From Scortum barcoo (taxonomy: Eukaryota > Chordata > Actinopteri > Centrarchiformes > Terapontidae): a stretch of 64,000 bases of DNA. The DNA is taken from the NCBI GenBank assembly GCA_023238725.1, contig CM041546.1, forward strand, positions 9,597,983 through 9,661,982. Direction: 5' to 3'. Of the stretch, positions 63,001 through 64,000 are shown one piece after another; positions within the stretch are counted from its first letter, which is position 1; each line of letters opens with the position of its first letter. The position numbers and the translations under genes are program-made. The notes beneath the pieces were generated by a model that saw only the letters and a list, made by a program, of their open reading frames with translations, was not told the origin of the DNA and did not search any database.

Positions 63001-64000
63001 CTTTCTACATAACATCATGTGAGAGAATAAAAGCTTATGTCGTGTAGGTCAGCCTTTTCTTTTTTTTTTACCTTTTCCCGCGTTTCTTTCCCGATTCCAA
63101 CTTGATTCCTCCTCTCTGTCCCCTCTTCCTCACTCTCGAGTTAGTGCCTTCCCTCTTGACTTGCAGCCTTGCATCTCTATTTCACTCCAGTCTCGTCACA
63201 TTTTATCCGCTGTTGCCTCACCTCCTCTTCCTCAGACACCATTTCTCTTTTCTTCACCCCTCCACGCTCGGGACTTTGAAGGGAAACATGCCTTATGGAC
63301 AAAGGATATGAACGGCGTGAGGAAAAGTACAGGGCTGGTACTTTTTCCTCACGCCGTTGTGCTGGAGCTGTGCAGAGCTGAGCAGGATCCACCGTATCCT
63401 ACACTGAGAGCACAAACACACAAAAGTCTCAGTGCTGCAGAGAGAGCTGAGAAAACGGAGAATGCAAGAGAAGGAGGGAGAAGACATCAGTCATCGTGCG
63501 TGTGTGTGTGTGTGTGTGAGTGAGTGAGTGTGTGTGTGCATGCAGGGTAGGAATGAAGGAGAGGAGAGAGGGAGGGACAGAGACTGAAAGAAAGGAAGGT
63601 GGGAGGGAATAGGAGGAGTATACGTGGAGAGAGGGAGAGAGGAAAAGGGGAGGGGACATTTTTTTCTCCGTTTTCCTGTTCACATTTTTTTTTTTTAATT
63701 TCCCCCCCTTTTTTTGTGAAATAATGCCTATGCTGTCTCCGTGCGCACAAGCGCCTTGTCAGTGGGTCATTATTCTGCCTCTGCGCGACTCTTTTCCTCT
63801 TGTCATATCCCCCTTTGTTGAAGCCGGCTGTGTCTTTAAGGCCGTGCACTTGAACTCAGAGAGAGCTTTTCCTTCTCGGTGTACTTCCCCTCCGCTGGCC
63901 CCCCAGCACACAGGAAAGAGAAACAGTTTGCAGGAGAGAGAAAGAGAGAGAGAGAGAGATCAGGACAGAGGGGCAAAAAGGGGCAGAGAGAGAAATGCAG
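63001..64000. other. Purine/pyrimidine-rich region at the right edge
   Basis: CT-rich (63060-63260) and GA-rich tracts with TG and GA microsatellites (63502-63539, 63941-63959). The last 280 bases are less AT-rich and have a promoter-like feel, perhaps the 5' region of a gene or of the microRNA primary transcript, but no element could be defined. Confidence 0.3.
63311..63358. repeat. Near-perfect 20-bp inverted repeat (hairpin)
   Basis: AACGGCGTGAGGAAAAGTAC (63311-63330) pairs with 63338-63358, which has one extra T in its T run; the loop is seven bases (AGGGCTG). Confidence 0.88.

Overview
The window is nuclear DNA of a ray-finned (teleost) fish. Genes are split by GT-AG introns, intergenic DNA is AT-rich and full of microsatellites, and many dispersed repeats are of kinds common in teleosts (Tc1-like transposons, MITEs, LINE remnants, a tRNA-derived SINE-like unit). 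No prokaryotic, organellar or intact viral sequence was seen.

Layout. At 3.7-6.4 kb (minus) lies a chemerin/chemokine-like GPCR of the CMKLR/FPR family (cmklr1-like), with a likely 5' UTR exon and promoter near 6.4 kb. At 14.46-16.13 kb (plus) is a complete five-exon trypsinogen of 247 residues. At 17.1-27.9 kb is a decayed tandem duplication; its right-hand unit carries the hyaluronan synthase has1 (promoter about 23.8 kb, coding exons 24.8-26.9 kb, 576 residues). At 37.2-41.8 kb (minus) is a nine-exon gene for the sperm-egg fusion factor SPACA6 (337 residues). Upstream of it on the same strand are two microRNA hairpins: mir-125a (43.6 kb) and a let-7d-type let-7 (49.8 kb). From 50 to 64 kb I found no coding gene, only repeats, hairpins and purine-rich tracts.

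Context. A CMKLR/FPR-type receptor, HAS1, SPACA6 and a let-7/miR-125a cluster also lie together on human chromosome 19q13.41, so the window looks like an ancient conserved synteny block. The human miR-99b partner was not found here. The genes do not form one pathway. The microRNAs and spaca6 share a strand and may share a long primary transcript.

Most notable: (1) a one-base frameshift in the N-terminal coding exon of the cmklr1-like gene, with the expected acidic tyrosine-rich N-terminus in another frame; (2) a tandem duplication in which the second has1 coding copy has vanished while both flanks remain, one flank block almost identical between copies; (3) the SPACA6 to mir-125a/let-7 arrangement; (4) a short uORF and an AP-1/MAF-type palindrome at the has1 promoter; (5) several long, near-perfect hairpins in non-coding DNA.
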